Origin: Aphrophora alni
Lineage: Eukaryota; Arthropoda; Insecta; Hemiptera; Aphrophoridae
Reading direction: 5' to 3'
Assembly: GCA_963513935.1 (NCBI GenBank)
Contig: OY740765.1
Span: 117,619,362 to 117,683,361, forward strand
DNA length: 64,000 bases
In this document: positions 1 to 12,960 of the stretch, in pieces
Layout: every line of letters begins with the position of its first letter
Position numbering within the stretch: the stretch's first letter is position 1
Position numbers and translations under genes: made by a program
The notes under the pieces: model-generated
What the model was told of the DNA's origin: nothing
The model's database searches: none
Seen by the model: the letters and a program-made list of their open reading frames with translations, nothing else

Positions 1-1538
1 TGGCTTTGTTTGAATATTGATAACTATTAACTACAAACAGAAATGACGCGATATCTAATGTCGATAAGCCTTATAACAACAATCAACTACAATTAACTCA
101 TGTTTATACTCATGACTGATTTCCTAGCATGAGCATAGTATAACAAATATTGTGATATAAAACTAATTGATGGCGTCATCTTGTTATTTAACCTGCCCCA
201 TAATACAATACAAGCAATCCTTGTAAATGTAATGGCTAAAAGTTGAATTCTTAGGACTTGTACGAAATGTTTGTATTGGTTTTTAATGAAAATTCATAGT
301 GAAAAACATTTTTATTTCTCCATCAGCCTAAACCAATTCTATAATTTAAATATAAAGTTAAATATAAAAGGAGATTTATTCTAACTTAATGTATTTTTTC
401 TTCCAGCTGAAGTGTGCAAAGAGTATTGGGAAAATATAAAAGATGAATACAAAAGAGGAGCAAAAGAAACGAAAATGGCATCCGCCTCTGTGTGTCAAGT
501 AAAATCCTCCAGAAAAAAATCTTAATGGATATCTTTCTAGATTACAATAGAAGGTACATATAAAAACCATAATATGCAAATAAAACAATATTTCAACTCA
601 CCTGTTGACAAGTATAACCTTAGTGTGATTGAACTATGTGTCACGTAACATATAGTCTTTATTACGAGTTTATGGCTAGCGAAATATTTCGCTCTGATTG
701 CTTCATGAGTGAAATAAAGCCAATACTGTAGTTCTTAAGAACCAAGGAATATATATTTTTTGATCTTAAATATTGAATAAAATAGATCCTTGAACTTTAT
801 TTTCCAGAAATCTGGTTAAAAATAAAAAATGTTACAATCTAAAAACACATTTTTTTTAGATTTAACTTAAAATACCTTTGTTAAATGGCTAAATAAAGTC
901 ATAAAAGTTGTTAAAAAGACTTGTAGAGAATTTAATTCTCAGAATATTGATGTAAAGTCAATAAAAAATTGTAAGTTATAGAAATTTAATAGGATTAGAT
1001 GAAGATTATTGTTCTGTTTGAAATTGTTTCTATATTTTGATCAATTTTGTTAGTAATAAAAGAAGAAAATCTAAGTTTCATTTGTTTTCCATTGGCATCA
1101 ATTTTCTCAGAATTAAATTCGTAACAGATTTTTTTGAAATAATTTATTACCCATTAAAAATCATTTTAGGCCAAACTTTAAGAAATGTGTTATCGACTTC
1201 ATTTTTTCGTATTTTATTCTTTTTTTCTCCAAAATTATTGGAGAACAATTCACTTTTTTCATTTAAAGGATTAATTTTGGTCCTAAGAATGTTGGGTTCT
1301 ATATGTGTTTTCTAGGTGTCCGAAAAAGAACTCTGTTGTTTTAATTTATGTTTACCATATTATATTGACTTACAAATTTAAATTGCTTATTTTATGAAAG
1401 TTTTTGTTATTTCTCAGTCCAACTCAACGTGGGCACTGTTTACAGCCCTATAAACATCAAATCGTTAATTATTCGACCTCGTTCCACACTCTGGTGGACA
1501 TGTCAGCAGGAATTGCTTTAATGGTTGCTATATGGGGC
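1..1538. other. AT-rich intergenic sequence, nothing recognised
   Basis: I see no coding similarity, tandem repeat or clear element on either strand. Short open frames have no family-like motif. Confidence 0.4.
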
Positions 1539-1541
1539 AGG

Positions 1542-1556
1542 TTAGGTTAGGTTAGG
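1542..1556 (+). repeat. Short interstitial (TTAGG)3 telomere-type repeat
   Basis: Three perfect TTAGG units, with a partial unit on each side. TTAGG is the usual insect telomere unit, but at this length it may be chance or part of a dispersed element; a similar GGTTAGGTTAGG lies near 12215 inside a MITE. Confidence 0.5.
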
Positions 1557-1659
1557 TAAGTGACTAGAATTTTCCTTAGTAGGCTATACAATGTCTTTGA
1601 CATAACTCAAGAAGAAGACGTTAATATACATCAAATCAGGACTTCATGTTGGTCATGCA

Positions 1660-2480
1660 AGGCGACCTGCTATTACCACTGAAAATTGGAAAATATTACC
1701 ACATAACCTGAAAATTGGTTATTAAACTCAGTCCGCACATTCATTGCATAATGTGTAGGGGATCCATCTTGTTGAAAAATTCGGCCATCCACGTTCTCAA
1801 CCTGCAGAAACGAAAAATTAACAAATCCACGTATATCACACCAGTCTGTCAATTGTCTGTTAATGAAAAATAAACGTCCCAACAATTCTATTATGCATGA
1901 TACTGCACCGAACATTCACTTTCGAACTATTACGAACGACTCCACTAATTCATATGTGTTTTCTGACCCCCATATTCGGTAATTATGACGATTCACTACT
2001 CCACGTACAGGACACGTGGTTTCATCAGAAAATAAAACTCACTTAAGGTAATTTACATCTTCGGAAATGACTTCTAACCAATGCAAGAGATGTAACTTCG
2101 AGCTTATAAACTGTAGATTCGCCATGGAATCAAGCCATAAAGAGTTCAGTTTTATCTTAGTTTGCTCTTCGTGATTAGGTTTGATATCATGGCGAAGCTC
2201 TAAGTTTATAAGCTCGAAGTTACATCTCTTGTGAACACTGTGTTTTAAGGAATATGTAATTGACGAGCACTATTTCCGACACTAAGAACGGAACGTTTCG
2301 GACTACGGTGGAAAGACAGTCTAATTATGTCCGTGTTTCCTGATGAGTGTACTTTTAAAACGCTTCCAGTATTATAAAAAAGTTGATGTCATTTACGTAG
2401 GCTTTTGTCACTCGGAGGATATCTACGATAAACTTGCGTATTACTTCTTTTACACGATAGTCACTGATTATGATTCTGCT
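1660..2480 (-). pseudogene. Mariner-type DDE transposase relic
   Basis: Read on the minus strand, 1920-2050 gives FSDETTCPVRGVVNRHNYRIWGSEN, matching the FSDE..F...G.VNRHN.R.W..EN block of mariner-like insect transposases. Downstream (1673-1915) comes GRIFQQDGSPTHYAMNVR, matching the catalytic QQDGAPPHY..VR block. Stops and the absence of the WPPRSPDL region show that it is broken. The segment 2250-2480 may hold a decayed N-terminal helix-turn-helix part. No terminal repeats were found. Confidence 0.75.
2085..2230. repeat. Inverted repeat, 28-bp perfect outer arms
   Basis: Arms 2085-2112 and 2203-2230 are perfect reverse complements (aagagatgtaacttcg... / ...cgaagttacatctctt). The inner sequence continues the symmetry imperfectly: ttcgccatggaatcaa pairs with ttgatatcatggcgaa. 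It lies inside the mariner-type relic. Confidence 0.85.
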
Positions 2481-4860
2481 AACTATACCGTACTTTGTGT
2501 CTTTTCTTGTGGCGATGTCAATATTCATCACTGGTTTACAATACCAAGTTTTGCAACACAACTGAAAACAACAATATTTAACAAACACAAATTAAACAAC
2601 TGTAAAATGTAAATTAAAAAGCTGTAAAATATAACTTGATTATTGTAGCTTTACGATCATATGCATGCATACAGCACAATAGGTATTTATTTACAAAACG
2701 TCCGCCTGTTTTCTTTTTCGGACACACAGTATATATCTTTTTATATAATCTGCAGAGTACATACAGTTTATTTTCTTCCGTCATATAACAAATTCTGTTG
2801 TATTTTGCCATTAGTTTTTCATTAATTATTATTTGTCGGTAGATGTTTCCTGCATTATTGGACATACCCCTACAAAATGTGTCTTCTGGTAGGTTCACAT
2901 TAACATTTTTACAGATACATGGTTTGTCTCATCTCCACAGCCGACCGTTTAAGTCCAACTTTGTGTTAAAGATTAAGTTCACGAATCTTTCAAGTAACGT
3001 TTTAGGGATGAAACTCTGATTCTAGCAATCCATTAGTTTATCCTAATAGTTTTCCAACTAACTCTGCTGACTCCCGCATTCACTTACTTTCTCTTCATAT
3101 TTTCGCCAAGTTGAATTAGCTCTTCATACAAAAATATTTATTCTCGATTGTTTATTAAGACGTTGTTAGCCTTTCAATGCTTTCTGTATGTACATCAGGT
3201 GTAAATAAAAGTGAACTGAAACAAAACTTCATTATAAAAGACAATATGCAATTCCACTCCGTGTCTCTTCTGCATTACAAATTATGTTTAAAGTTATATC
3301 AACTGTATTTTGACGGTTGTAAAGTGGTTATGACCTAAGGCTTACTACTGATACTCCTTCAATAATATTTTGCAGTAATCTGAATGTTTTCTCAAACATG
3401 AAATAAAATAAAATAAAAAGCTTTAAGGAATAGGCTTTATATTATAAAATCCATCACTCGAGAATGGTTTAAAGTATAATGGTGCAGTAAATTAAGAGAA
3501 ATAAAAATCCTCCATTTTTGGGAAACCAAAAAAAAAATGCTTTGAGGATGCTTACGACATGCCATGAAAATTCACTACTACTTATTGTAAATTTTGCTAC
3601 AGTGGTCCTTGGAAATTTGACCATTATATCACTACATCGCTTTTGGCGAATTTTGCCCCAAATCCCAAATAAATATTTTATAGTGTTCATAAATTAAATT
3701 TATGGTCAAATTTTAAATAATAAATATGGGTCAAGTAAGTCATAATTAAACCTGATACGAAACTATACATTTTACGTAAATATATATTATAATTTTAAAA
3801 TAATGGAGGCCCAAATATCTGAATTGTAAGATTTAAGTTTTTCTCTTTCATTAAAAAATAAATAAATAAAAATAAAAAATCAGCATAAAAAATTACACCA
3901 ATTCTTTTATTTTATTTCTGTCCTGGTTTTACCTCTCAGCTATGGAGTGCTTGGAAAACCATAACATACTTCGGATGATGTCCTATCGGTTCTCCGCTTC
4001 ACAGAGCACCTAAGCTCAAAGCTGAGCAGTCAAAATTATGTGCTGAGATGTCTCCTCAGCTTCACCACTTTCCTACATAGAAGGTCTTGTACATGGAACT
4101 CCATTCTGTGTAGATGATTACGGAACTTGCAATGACTCGTCAACAATCCAACCACATTCCGTAGGTCTGACCTGTTAAGCTTACATCGATATGTTTACAT
4201 GATCAACTTTTCAACAATTTTACCCCTATCTCAAACATTATATTTCTTACTGCAATTCACGTCGCAACTAAATTTAGAAGCCTTTAAAAATACTTATAAC
4301 ATGTAATTATACCGTTTTGGAATGGGAGGCAAAAAATGTAGTTTGTAGTTGTTCATGTTGCAGACAAGTGCTACTTATTGAGGTGACCGAGGGAGTACTT
4401 CATACTGCCAGTAGCTTCAACAGTAAAAGAATGTACAGTATTAACAAAACAATTGTTAAAAATAGGTTCAGAGAAACGTAACTTTGTGTTATTAAAAGGG
4501 TTAAGTGATTTACTATAAAATATTAGTCTAGTTGATTTACTATTATGGTGGATACAACATGAGGTGTCGCCCCGTCATTTTAATATTTACCGACGTATTT
4601 GCAAAACTATCATTTTTTTCTAATATGAAAAACTCCTATAAAATTACATTTTTGCCTCCCGTTCAAAAAATTTTAATAAATAAATTTAATACTACACTTC
4701 ACACAATCGAACATTTAAAGTATTTCTGTCAAGTTAGGCTAGATCTTATTTGTAGGGATGACGTCTCTGTATTACTTCTTGTCAAGCTGGGCGCTCTCGA
4801 TAACCATTTTTGTCTTTACCTTTTCCCTTCGCTGTTTAGATTGGTCTTTGTTTATCTTCC
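2481..4860. other. AT-rich sequence, nothing recognised
   Basis: I see no homology-bearing frame. The segment 3930-4200 is less AT-rich (many CTCAGC/GCTGAG words) and may be an unclassified repeat, but it has no second copy that I can see. Confidence 0.35.
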
Positions 4861-4879
4861 TTAGACTTCATAATTTTCA

Positions 4880-5250
4880 TGACATAGTTGCCTCTATGTT
4901 GCTCTCTAGCATAGTTGCTTATGCTTCTTCCTGTTTTCTCCTAAAAGACGTACTTGAGATTTTTCCATCTCTAGAAAGGATAATTGAAGGCATCATCATC
5001 CTTTACTCCACAGTTGACAGATCCATTCTTCTGAATCTGTGAAGATACTTTTTATAGCATCCATGCCCTGTAACGGCCTGCGCAAGTTCATCTCCTCATG
5101 CCCTTCTATGCATCCACCTTTCCAGATTTGGAATCAATCTGTGCGTCCATCTTCCGGATTGATCGTTTTCTTTGTTGCCACTTTTGAAAGAGATTCACTC
5201 TCGCTTTTCATATAATCTGTACTTTATCATGTCCTATTTTAAAATCTTTC
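4880..5250 (-). pseudogene. 3' part of an R1/LOA-like LINE ORF2 (C-terminal region)
   Basis: On the minus strand the translation includes GHGCYKKYLHRFRRMDLSTVE around 5000-5075. This resembles the C-terminal segment of R1-clade LINEs (GHG.f..YL.RF...D...C..CG..ED). Stops interrupt it. The family assignment is from the motif only. Confidence 0.5.
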
Positions 5251-5309
5251 TGCTCCAAATTTTTATTATTAATAGTCTATTGTAACCTATAACTTATACT
5301 ATAACCACT

Positions 5310-5480
5310 TCTTGGAGAGATCCTATCGGTCATCATATCCTTAAAAAAATAATACCCCAAGCCCTCGAATACTTTAATAGCTTCAGGGTAGGAAGAGAAC
5401 AAGAGTTGATCAAAAGAGTCCTGATATAAAATATGAAGGGGGGGGGGGGTAATCAAAGCTACACGACGAAAAAAGTAGAT
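5310..5480 (-). repeat. Interspersed repeat family R, copy 1
   Basis: The reverse complement shows the family landmarks: gtagatc..., a ...ttgatcaactcttgttctcttcc segment, accctgaagctatta and cgagggctt. A run of ten G interrupts it near 5441-5450. Confidence 0.6.
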
Positions 5481-5875
5481 CCAACTTGTATCACTTGTAA
5501 ATGAATAACTCAAAGTTTTATGAGTTTCTATATATACAGTATTTACACTTAAATATACTGTGGAAAGAAAATCATACACACGACTCTATGTTGCTGCCTG
5601 CCATAAGAGTGTAAATTAAGTTGTTTCTGTTACTCTTGTTTTCTTACAAGGAGGCAACTAGCAATTGGTTAATACAGTTTATACATTACTTTAGGATCTT
5701 TAATTAAGCAGTTTGCCTGTGCTAGTCTTACTTAGTGGCCTCTCATCACGTTCTCTATCACCTCAGGAGTGATGATAGCCGATTCTACAAATATCCGATT
5801 TTACTGATTGTTTATGCCACAAGGTTTATTTTGATAAACATGTTGCTTAAGAATTCCAAATCAAATAATCAAGGA

Positions 5876-5911
5876 GAATGGCCTCCCATTTGGTGACTTG
5901 GGAGGCCATTC
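5876..5911. repeat. Small perfect hairpin
   Basis: The 13-bp arms gaatggcctccca and tgggaggccattc are separated by 10 bp. No accompanying gene was identified. Confidence 0.8.
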
Positions 5912-6399
5912 AGTTGTTCCCTGCGACCTTTTATCCATTTGTGGTTAACAGTTGGCGATCTTGTAGTGCTGACAGTAGTGAGATCACTCCACCTCAGACC
6001 AAAGGAATGTTTAAGTGTATTCTATTTCTATCGACATTAGTGTCATTAAATTATGTTCATAAAGTACTTAATATTTTGTGTAAAAAAAGCGCTAAATACT
6101 CAATTATATAAAAGAACAACGTTGTCATTGCGTTCTAAAAGTAAAACTAACATGTTTTAAAATTGTTATTCACATACTTTTCAAGCTACTGTACAAATCA
6201 TGTGTCAAACACATGCTATTTCAAAGAAAATCAAAAATATCTAATGGGCTGAAAGTGGTTGATTTACTGTTTTATTGCTGTGGTTTTCAAATATTTGTAT
6301 TTCAATGTTATTATATGAATGTTAGATATTACTAATGTGTATATTATTAATTAGGGTTTAATGTACAATTATTTGTGTTTTTATCTTAAAAAGACAAAT

Positions 6400-6888
6400 T
6401 AATTCAATGTGATAAAAAAATATTATTTTTTAAAGTTTGTATTTAACCTTGGGAAAATGTAAATTACCTTAAATAGCTTTTCTCGATTTTCTTTTCAAAA
6501 GATATAACTTCTAAATTGGGATTTTTTCCAAAGAGGCAAGAAAATCTAATTTGTAAAATTACATAATTATTGTTTGTGTTTTTTGATGTCTAAACTAAGG
6601 AAAATATATTATTATTGTTATTATTATTATTATTATATAGTAGAATTTAGCTACTTAGGACTGGGACCTGTTCGGATGAACAAATGTTAGGATTTTTTGA
6701 AAATGTATTAATTCAAAGTGATAAAAAATTGTTAAATTTTTTTTTGTATTTAAAATGGTGGTGGAAAGCTATTAAATGGATTCCTTTCTTTCTTCTTGTC
6801 ATTTCTGTTGGCCATAGCAATATCTAATTTGTTTTCCTTTTATATATATTTTTGTGTGTTTTTTGATGTTGTAAACCAAGGAAAATAA

Positions 6889-6950
<62 letters not shown>

Positions 6951-6990
6951 GTAGAACTTTGCTACTTGAGTCAGGGACCAAGTTATAAAT
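6400..6990. repeat. Direct tandem duplication (~310 bp) with (ATT)n in each copy
   Basis: Both halves share aattcaa(t/a)gtgataaaaaa near the start, then tttttgatgt, aaaccaaggaaaata, an (ATT)n run and atagtagaa(t/c)tt. The ATT tract is short in the first copy and about 57 bp in the second (6891-6947). Confidence 0.7.
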
Positions 6991-7889
6991 GTTAGGAATT
7001 TTCTAAATAATGCACATACATAGTAACAGAAGAATTTACTGGCATTCTCATAGTATTTAGAAAATTGACCACTTGTTTTTGAACGAACGAAACTTTTAGC
7101 TCACATCTTCATATTGAGCCAAAATGGTCAATTGTTAGTTATTTCCACAAGAGATTGAAGAAACATCTGTACTGTATTTAGAGTATTTATGTTGGACTTG
7201 TAAATGTGTTTCTTTGAATTGGTTAAAAAAATAATAAAAAATTGTTTAGTTGTTATTTATTTCAAATCACATGAAAATCGACCTTAAGACTAAAGTACAA
7301 CGAACAGTATTAGAGCGGTAGAATTTAAGAATAGTTCACCTTAAACTATAAAATAAAACTCTCTGAAAAACAGTAATCCTAGATTAAATACGACAATTAA
7401 CAATTAAATTTGTACTTAGGAAAGCGGTTTCGGAGGACCAGTTAATTTTGACTATAATTAACAAAATGAAATATTTGTTGATCTCTAATGTTAAGTATAT
7501 GTGATTATATTAAAGGTTACATTTCAATAGGTCACATCACGTGACAGGTTCTTGAGTCCTTTCTCTGGCTAGGAAGTGTTGAAAGGGGTCTTCTTGCAAA
7601 CACAATATTTCGACTAAACAGTCACAAATATATCACATAAAATCCAGAGAACAACATACAAGATATTTGCAGTTAATAATATGAATGTCGTGGTTTCACG
7701 AAAGTAAAACCGCGTCGGTACAGAGCCGAGTATATTGAATATATTTTAGTGTGTAACAAATCCGAGAATACACTGGTCATGGTTTAAGCGAATTAATACG
7801 GATTTAAAATGAAATTAGCTGTGTCTATCATGTATTACACGCTTAGACGTAGTACGAGCGAATTTTTATAAATAATTATTTTCTGAACA

Positions 7890-8530
7890 GCGTTGATAAG
7901 GTTATTAGTGGTTGGCCTGTCAAAAAATGTCCTGGCGTAAGCGCAGACAGATCTGAAGGTACGTTTGAGGTGGCGTTAATGGTCTTGAGTTCAAGATAGC
8001 TTCTATCTTAGTGGTTATTGTGATAAAGCCAACTAGAGGTCTTTAGCGCTCTTGACAACGATTTCCCAAAGTTCTCCCATTTGTGGTGAAGTTGGCGGCA
8101 GGAAATGAAATTTGAAACCTTCGCTAATTGAAAATTTAGTTAAACTTGTTTGTGATTCAGACTATCATAATAGTTGAGCAAAAATATGCTTGAATTTAGA
8201 AGTAGCGCCTATAACGTTAGTCCCGCAGTCACTGTAGACGTTTGAGCAAAGTCCGCAGCTAGAAGTGAAGCGAATAAAAGCATCTATGAATGAGTTAGTA
8301 GACAAGTCCATTGCCACTTCTATGTGTACTGGTTTAGTTCTAAAGCACACGAAAACATAAATATATCTTAACACTCTTAGCGTTGCGCAGAGTTTACAGA
8401 AAAGGGTCCAGCAAAGTCTAGTCATGTGTTAAGAAAGTGTCAAGAATGACTAGCCTCGTAAAAAGGCAAATCGCCAATTAGAGGTAAGTTTTGTAAAGGT
8501 CTTGCCTTGCACGTTATGCGTCCAAAAATA
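7890..8530 (-). pseudogene. BEL/Pao retrotransposon integrase relic
   Basis: Minus-strand frames give LPLIGDLPF (about 8470), FAGPF (about 8410), YIYVFVCFRTKPVHIEVAMD and FIDAFIRF...YSDCGTNVIGA (8165-8365), then FLPPTSPQMGELWEIVVKSAK (about 8045-8110). After a frameshift come remnants of the ALTPGHFL segment. This is the order of a BEL/Pao integrase (QLMGDLP, DYAGPF, KAVHLE..DLST, YSDNGTNF.GA, P.SAPHFGGLWEAAVKSAK). Several stops and shifts make it a relic. Flanking LTRs were not identified. Confidence 0.85.
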
Positions 8531-8599
8531 TATGACTTTATGGTACTTCTGGCAGACGAAATCCAAAATTTTCAATATAGGCCTATTAAAGACTGTAAA

Positions 8600-9900
8600 A
8601 TCTGAGGACCGGCTGTAATCTGTCTATTGAATTAAACATTATTGCGGTTTAAATGGAAAAGTCTAACGTCAAAAAACTGCACATTTAGAGACATTCAAAA
8701 TTCATAGTATTTCAGAGGTGTTTGCATCGCTATAAAACCTTTACCTGTTATTTTACTGGGGGTGAAAATATTCAATTCGGTTCAAAAAATACTAAATAAT
8801 GAGATGTTTTTAAATACTAAAGATGCAACGGAGTGATATCTGGGAAATAAGTATTTTAAGTTCAAAAAATAGAGACTTCATCCTGTAAATTTGAGCCCGT
8901 AAAAATCGAAAGAATCTTCGAAAACGACTCAATTTCTCCCAAAGTATCTAATTTATAAATATTCAAAGATAGCCGGATTTTGATAGTAATCGGGGGGGGG
9001 GAATATTTTTTACGAGTCCAAAATTTTTGAGGCGAAAAACTATGGCAGTTTTGGATTAAAAAAAAAATCGATAATGACTGGAGAAAACAAGATTATACCT
9101 AACAATTAAAAAAAAAATTTATATAGAGAGAAATGTTTTACATCGTATTTAGTTTGTTTTACTGAAATCTGTCTGTTGTCTTAAATGTTATCTTGGTTTA
9201 AATAGAAAAGTGTAAAATCAAAAAACCGTCCATTTTGAGACAGTTCAAGTTCACCGTTTTTTATGAGGTGTTTTCATCACTATAAACAAACTTTAACCGT
9301 CATTTTACTTGGATGAAAATATAGCTTTCTGTTCAGAAGATACAGAACAGTAAGATCTTCACATAAGTTGTGTATTGTGATATCGGATATATTGTTTTCC
9401 GACGTCCAAAATAGACTATATACAGCAATTTAAAACCTATAATAATCGAAATATTTAGAAAAAAAACTATTAAAATTCCTACAAAGTATCTTTTTTGTAA
9501 GTACTGCATTTAAATAGATCTGAAGGTTGGTAGTCATAGGAGAAAAAGTTTTGGGGGGGGGGGAGGGCGTAAATGTTTTAAGGCAAAAACTACTACCGCT
9601 TTTCAATTTTTGAAAAATTCAATCCCTTATAATGATTGGGAAAGACGAGATGACACGAATCAATTTTTTTCTCTATTTATTTGTATATTTTACATCGAAA
9701 TTTGTTTGTGTCTCTAAAATCAGTCTTTTGTGACAGTTGAAATTTATTGTTTCATGAGGTGTTTGCATCACTATGAAATATATAATTCTGTTCAGTAAAT
9801 AGCCGAAGGTAAGATCGTCATATTGGTCGCGTATTGATAACTCGAATACTTTTTTCGACATCCAAAAATAGAAAGTTTGTGATTCCATAAACATTTAAAT
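8600..9900. repeat. Diverged tandem repeat, period about 490-550 bp, 2.5 copies
   Basis: The landmark gaggtgttt(t/g)(c)atc(a/g)ctat recurs at 8715, 9265 and 9756. It is preceded by ggtttaaat(g/a)gaaaagt and followed by ttctgttcag and cgacatccaaaa(t)aga. G-runs occur at the same place in two copies (near 8991 and 9553). Confidence 0.75.
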
Positions 9901-9979
9901 ATATGAGGATGTATATGATTTTATACATTACCGCCATTTTCAACGACCAATACGTACTGTTTCAACTTACGTACTGTTT

Positions 9980-10300
9980 ACAAGCAACATTTTATCAAAA
10001 TGGTTATAGCATATTTTGAAAAAAAGAAATGTAATATTTTGTTTTTTGTTCTTAATTCCCCCAAATGCTGAGTTATTAAAAAATGTAAATACTCCGAGAT
10101 ATGGTTAAAAAACCCCACATACCAAATTTGAATAAAATTTATCCATACGTATCTGATGTAGAACACTCCACATATGGACAGAGAGACATCATTCAATAAT
10201 ACACTTTTCGTAAATCTCAAAAGGGATAAATCTGCAAAACAACATGACATCGAGTTTTCGACTCATCGCATAACTTTCCCTTAATGTGGGAAATAAAAAA
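9980..10300. repeat. Interspersed repeat family T, copy 1
   Basis: It contains cccacataccaaatttgaataaaat...agaacact...gacagagagacatcattca. The same landmarks occur near 12815-12960 and 14185-14300. Several insect dispersed repeats carry a comparable accaaattt..aat.ggtcca block. Confidence 0.55.
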
Positions 10301-11000
10301 TACGGAGGTATTGTTAGGGTCCGTATGCCCGCCTGTCTCTCTATAAGTCCCAGTCTATACACAGAGAAGATTTCAGTCCAGTCCAGTCCCGTCTATAAAA
10401 TTTGATTTCATATTTATTCTTTGTATTGTCCCATATACAGGAAAAATATAGCGGTAAGGAAAAAATTACCTTGGATTAGTAAGGGGGAAAATATCGAAGT
10501 TTGTGGTATCAAATTAGACCTAAAAGTTATTCTAATTACATATAAGTATGTTTTTTTGACGATGAAATTAATATGTTGGAACTAGGTCGCTTTAAAGACT
10601 TCGAGTTTATAAAAATAACCTTTATAACAACCTTGTTATTAATAATAACCTTAATAACAACTTTATATGCCTACGAACTTATAAGCCAATATGGTTGGAG
10701 TACGCTTAACCTTTTTATTTTTATTAATTAATCTTATTTACTGCTGTAAAACTACGGTAACGTAATAATAACACCTTGTAGAAAGTTTAAAAACAGGAAT
10801 TTTGAACTCTCTTAACAAGAATGTTTACATGGCTCTAGTAAGTTGAATAAGGGACTGTTTCGGCCTTGAAAATACCTAATATAGAAAAAATTATGTCAGG
10901 TCCTCGGATAAAAAAAAGAAGAGTTTTGTCTGTCTTGTCCTCTGTCGTATGGACCGATTTTAATCAATTTTAGTTAGCATATTCTAACCATTTCTAGGGT

Positions 11001-11242
<242 letters not shown>

Positions 11243-12790
11243 AAAAACAAATTAATGGGGATGCACAAACTGTATTTGTTTGCTGATGACACCAATTGAA
11301 CAGTTTTGGGGAAGAATATGGTTAACCTGGAAGAATCTGTCACTTCGTAATTCATTATGGCAGAAATTCGGTTCTTAGCAAATTGTCTAAAATTTAATGA
11401 AAGAAAAACTCAATAATTAAATTCTATAGCAATTAAAAAAAAAAAAATCAACTCATCACTTGGAATCAAGTACAGACTCGACAAAATTTCTGTCAGTAGT
11501 AATAACGAAAACATAAACTGGAAATAACGCACTATCTATCTTTCAAAAATCTTAATTAATGCTTTGCACTCCTTGCTATTTCACGTACTTCCAGTCCGGC
11601 TACAATTAAAACCGTGTATTTTGAATATGTGAACTCTCACCTAAGATACGGTGTTGCCCTTTGGGAAAATTCGGTACAACTTAGAATAATGTTTTGTATT
11701 CAAAAGAAAATTATAAGAATAATTTGCAACTTAAGATTTGCAATCTTACACAAATTCATTAGAGAATTAGAAAATTTTTAAAACTTCCCTGTATACAGGA
11801 TTTTTATATAATGCATGGAGATGATCCAGGGGGTGATTATATGGATAAAAATAAAGAAAAAAGTTCCTGTTAACTTTTTATAATATCCGGAAATTCCTTT
11901 TTCCGGCAAACCGCCATTTTTTTTTTTTTTGTACTAAATTATTTATATCTCTAGAACCGCTAAACAGATTAAGTTAAAATTTTACACGTTACTGTTTAAT
12001 CTAAAGAAATAATTTTTAACAAATTATCAACTTGTTCCAATAATCTGTTTCAAAATGGCGGCCATTTACATATTTGAAATGAAAATTATTCATTTTTTAA
12101 ATTAAAGATTTTGAAATGGCCGCCATTTTGTAACAACTATTGGAACAAGTTGACTATTTTTTTCAAACTAGGTCTTTACATTGATGACTACCGTTCAAAA
12201 TTTCAACTCAATCGGTTAGGTTAGGTTGACTCTACCCATTCTAGAGACATAAATTATATAGTAAAAAATAAAACAAAAAAACAAATTGACGGTTAGCTGG
12301 TAAAGGAACTGTTTTCGGGCATTTGCTTATAGGAACTTTTTTCTTTATTTTGACCCATATAACCACCCCTGAATTATCACCGTGCATTACAGAAACACTC
12401 TGTGTATATTTTGAATTTTCTGCTATTTTTAACAGTACGAATAATTGGTATCAATCATGGATGTTCCTTGAGATGGCAAATGCTTCAATATCCAATCCAC
12501 AAGTTGTGGAGAATGGGGTGCGCTACTCTGGCCGCAAATTGTACAGCAGGTTGTCAGATAATCTTAAGGAATTGCCTTTTAATGACGCATTTAAAAACAA
12601 ACTCAAATCTTACCTTGCTCAGCAGGCATTTCATTTAGTGAGTACCTTCAATTGTAAATAGTTTACTTAACCTTTGTACGTTATTTGTATATCATTTGCA
12701 CTGTACTCAACCGTTGTATGTGTGACAACTGCTGCATTGCAGCTAATTTCTATACCAAATGAGGTTAAATATATTATTATTATTATTGCA
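11243..12790 (+). pseudogene. 5'-truncated CR1/jockey-like LINE, split by a MITE
   Basis: The first half (11243-11795) translates to LYLFADDTN, carrying the reverse transcriptase FADDT box, and then FLANCLKFNERKTQ. It continues with a YFEYVNSHLRYGVALWENS...IQKKIIRII block, typical of non-LTR reverse transcriptases. The second half (about 12405-12660) gives YILNFLLF, then GVRYSGRKLYSRLSDNLKEL, and AFKNKLKSYLAQQAF before a stop; this is the usual C-terminal tail. It ends in an (ATT)n tail (12769-12787). The 5' truncation against the (CT)n tract is typical of LINE insertions. Stops are present. The 610-bp insertion lies between LPCI and YILNF. Confidence 0.85.
11794..12406. mobile_element. Palindromic MITE (foldback, TA target) inserted in the LINE
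   Basis: The terminal arms run about 90 bp and pair over tataatgca.gg.gat.atcc and aaataaagaaaaaagttcct. The symmetry continues to the centre near 12085, where caacttgttccaata pairs with tattggaacaagttg and aaaatggcggccattt pairs with aaatggccgccatttt. Ends resemble TATACAGG. The flanking TA dinucleotides fit a Tc1/mariner-type insertion. No coding capacity. Confidence 0.8.
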
Positions 12791-12814
12791 AAAAAGTCTC
12801 GCGATACTATCAAA

Positions 12815-12960
12815 ATATACCCACATATCAAATTTGATTAAAATCATTCCACTCGTTTGTGTTGTAGAACACTGAGATTACGGCAGACGTAGAGAGACGG
12901 ACATCATTCGATGACTTTTTTAACTCAAGGGACCTCAAAACCGATATATAAAATCTGTTG
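12815..12960. repeat. Interspersed repeat family T, copy 2
   Basis: It carries cccacatatcaaatttgatt, gtagaacactgagatt and agagagacggacatcattcg. It directly follows the LINE tail ending at about 12787. Confidence 0.55.

Noticed and set aside
1542..1556. Evidence of a telomere or chromosome fusion
   Set aside because: Only three TTAGG units with no larger array; too short to mean more than a chance or element-borne motif.
2343..2612. Plus-strand 89-codon frame
   Set aside because: It overlaps a minus-strand frame in the mariner-type relic and shows no motif; shadow.
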